Assembly (NCBI GenBank): GCA_963714325.1
Contig: CAVQOB010000012.1
Location: forward strand, 1-64,000
Direction of reading: 5' to 3'
DNA length: 64,000 nt
From: CAVQOB01 sp963714325
Lineage (GTDB): Bacteria; Pseudomonadota; Alphaproteobacteria; Rhizobiales; Hyphomicrobiaceae
The notes beneath the pieces are model-generated. The model was not told the origin of the DNA. It ran no database searches and was given only the letters and a program-made list of their open reading frames with translations. The position numbers and the translations under genes were made by a program. Shown in pieces: positions 63,922 through 64,000 of the stretch (its first letter is position 1; each line of letters opens with the position of its first letter).

Positions 63922-64000
63922 ATGAGTTCAGACACGGCGGAGGCTCGCCACGACAAACCCTGGTGGCTCGGGCTGCTGGTCATCGCCATCGGTGTGTTCT
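63922..64000 (+). CDS. tctB: Tripartite tricarboxylate transporter TctB family protein (partial, runs off the window)
   Basis: The first 26 codons are seen: SSDTAEARHDKPWWLGLLVI then AIGVF, a short polar start followed by the first membrane helix, as in TctB small subunits. Identification rests on position after tctC and this hydrophobic pattern. The rest lies beyond 64000. Confidence 0.6.
   Translation, partial: MSSDTAEARHDKPWWLGLLVIAIGVF

Overview
High-GC DNA of an alphaproteobacterium, most likely Hyphomicrobiales (Rhizobiales). This is inferred from the REP-like palindromes built on CTCTCCCCGT/ACGGGGAGAG, the tricarboxylate-transporter plus PrpF pair, the Atm1-type ABC exporter and the general gene style. 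No rRNA and no complete tRNA gene is present. The window is an accessory region on the left joined to ordinary chromosome on the right.

Region 1 (1-6403) is a decayed mobile element. It holds remains of a replication-relaxation protein, a TraG/VirD4-like coupling ATPase, a Fic toxin with its antitoxin, a plasmid-type winged-helix replication initiator beside three 14-bp palindromic sites spaced exactly 22 bp apart, a DNA-binding coiled-coil protein and a tyrosine integrase. It ends at a 34-bp copy of a tRNA-Pro 3' end, the probable attachment site. Almost every gene here is broken by frameshifts.

Region 2 (about 6.9-41.9 kb) is an island dominated by families known as contact-dependent or type VI immunity proteins or found beside such systems: SUKH/SMI1-KNR4 (three), DUF1963/YwqG (three), TsiV/DUF3396, DUF4279, Sel1, TPR, ankyrin and WD40 proteins, BamE-motif proteins and many small exported or membrane proteins. 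Genes are often joined by 4-bp ATGA overlaps. No Rhs, VgrG, PAAR or CDI toxin was recognised. The oddest members are two COX2-like cupredoxins with complementary loss of CuA ligands and a short SecY-like membrane protein coupled to a type VI immunity gene. An ISL3 element (15.7-17.0 kb) has cut the 3' end off a WD40 gene. A second, frameshifted tyrosine integrase (42.5-43.8 kb) closes the region.

Region 3 (44.2-48.5 kb) has two nearly identical IS110-family elements, each inserted in a REP-like palindrome, with a nonsense-interrupted methyltransferase between them. The roughly 256-nt non-coding leader of each element is the expected place for a bridge RNA.

Region 4 (48.5-64 kb) is ordinary chromosome: aldose 1-epimerase, CaiB/BaiF CoA-transferase, a membrane protein, an Atm1-like ABC exporter (one frameshift), a long TolA-like LysM protein (one frameshift inside 87-bp repeats), a LOG-family hydrolase, a membrane dipeptidase, an Fsr-like MFS exporter, a small secreted Cys-rich protein, PrpF, TctC and the start of TctB. 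The single-base breaks in Region 4 mean that some frameshifts elsewhere may be sequence errors, although breaks are far denser in Regions 1 and 2.
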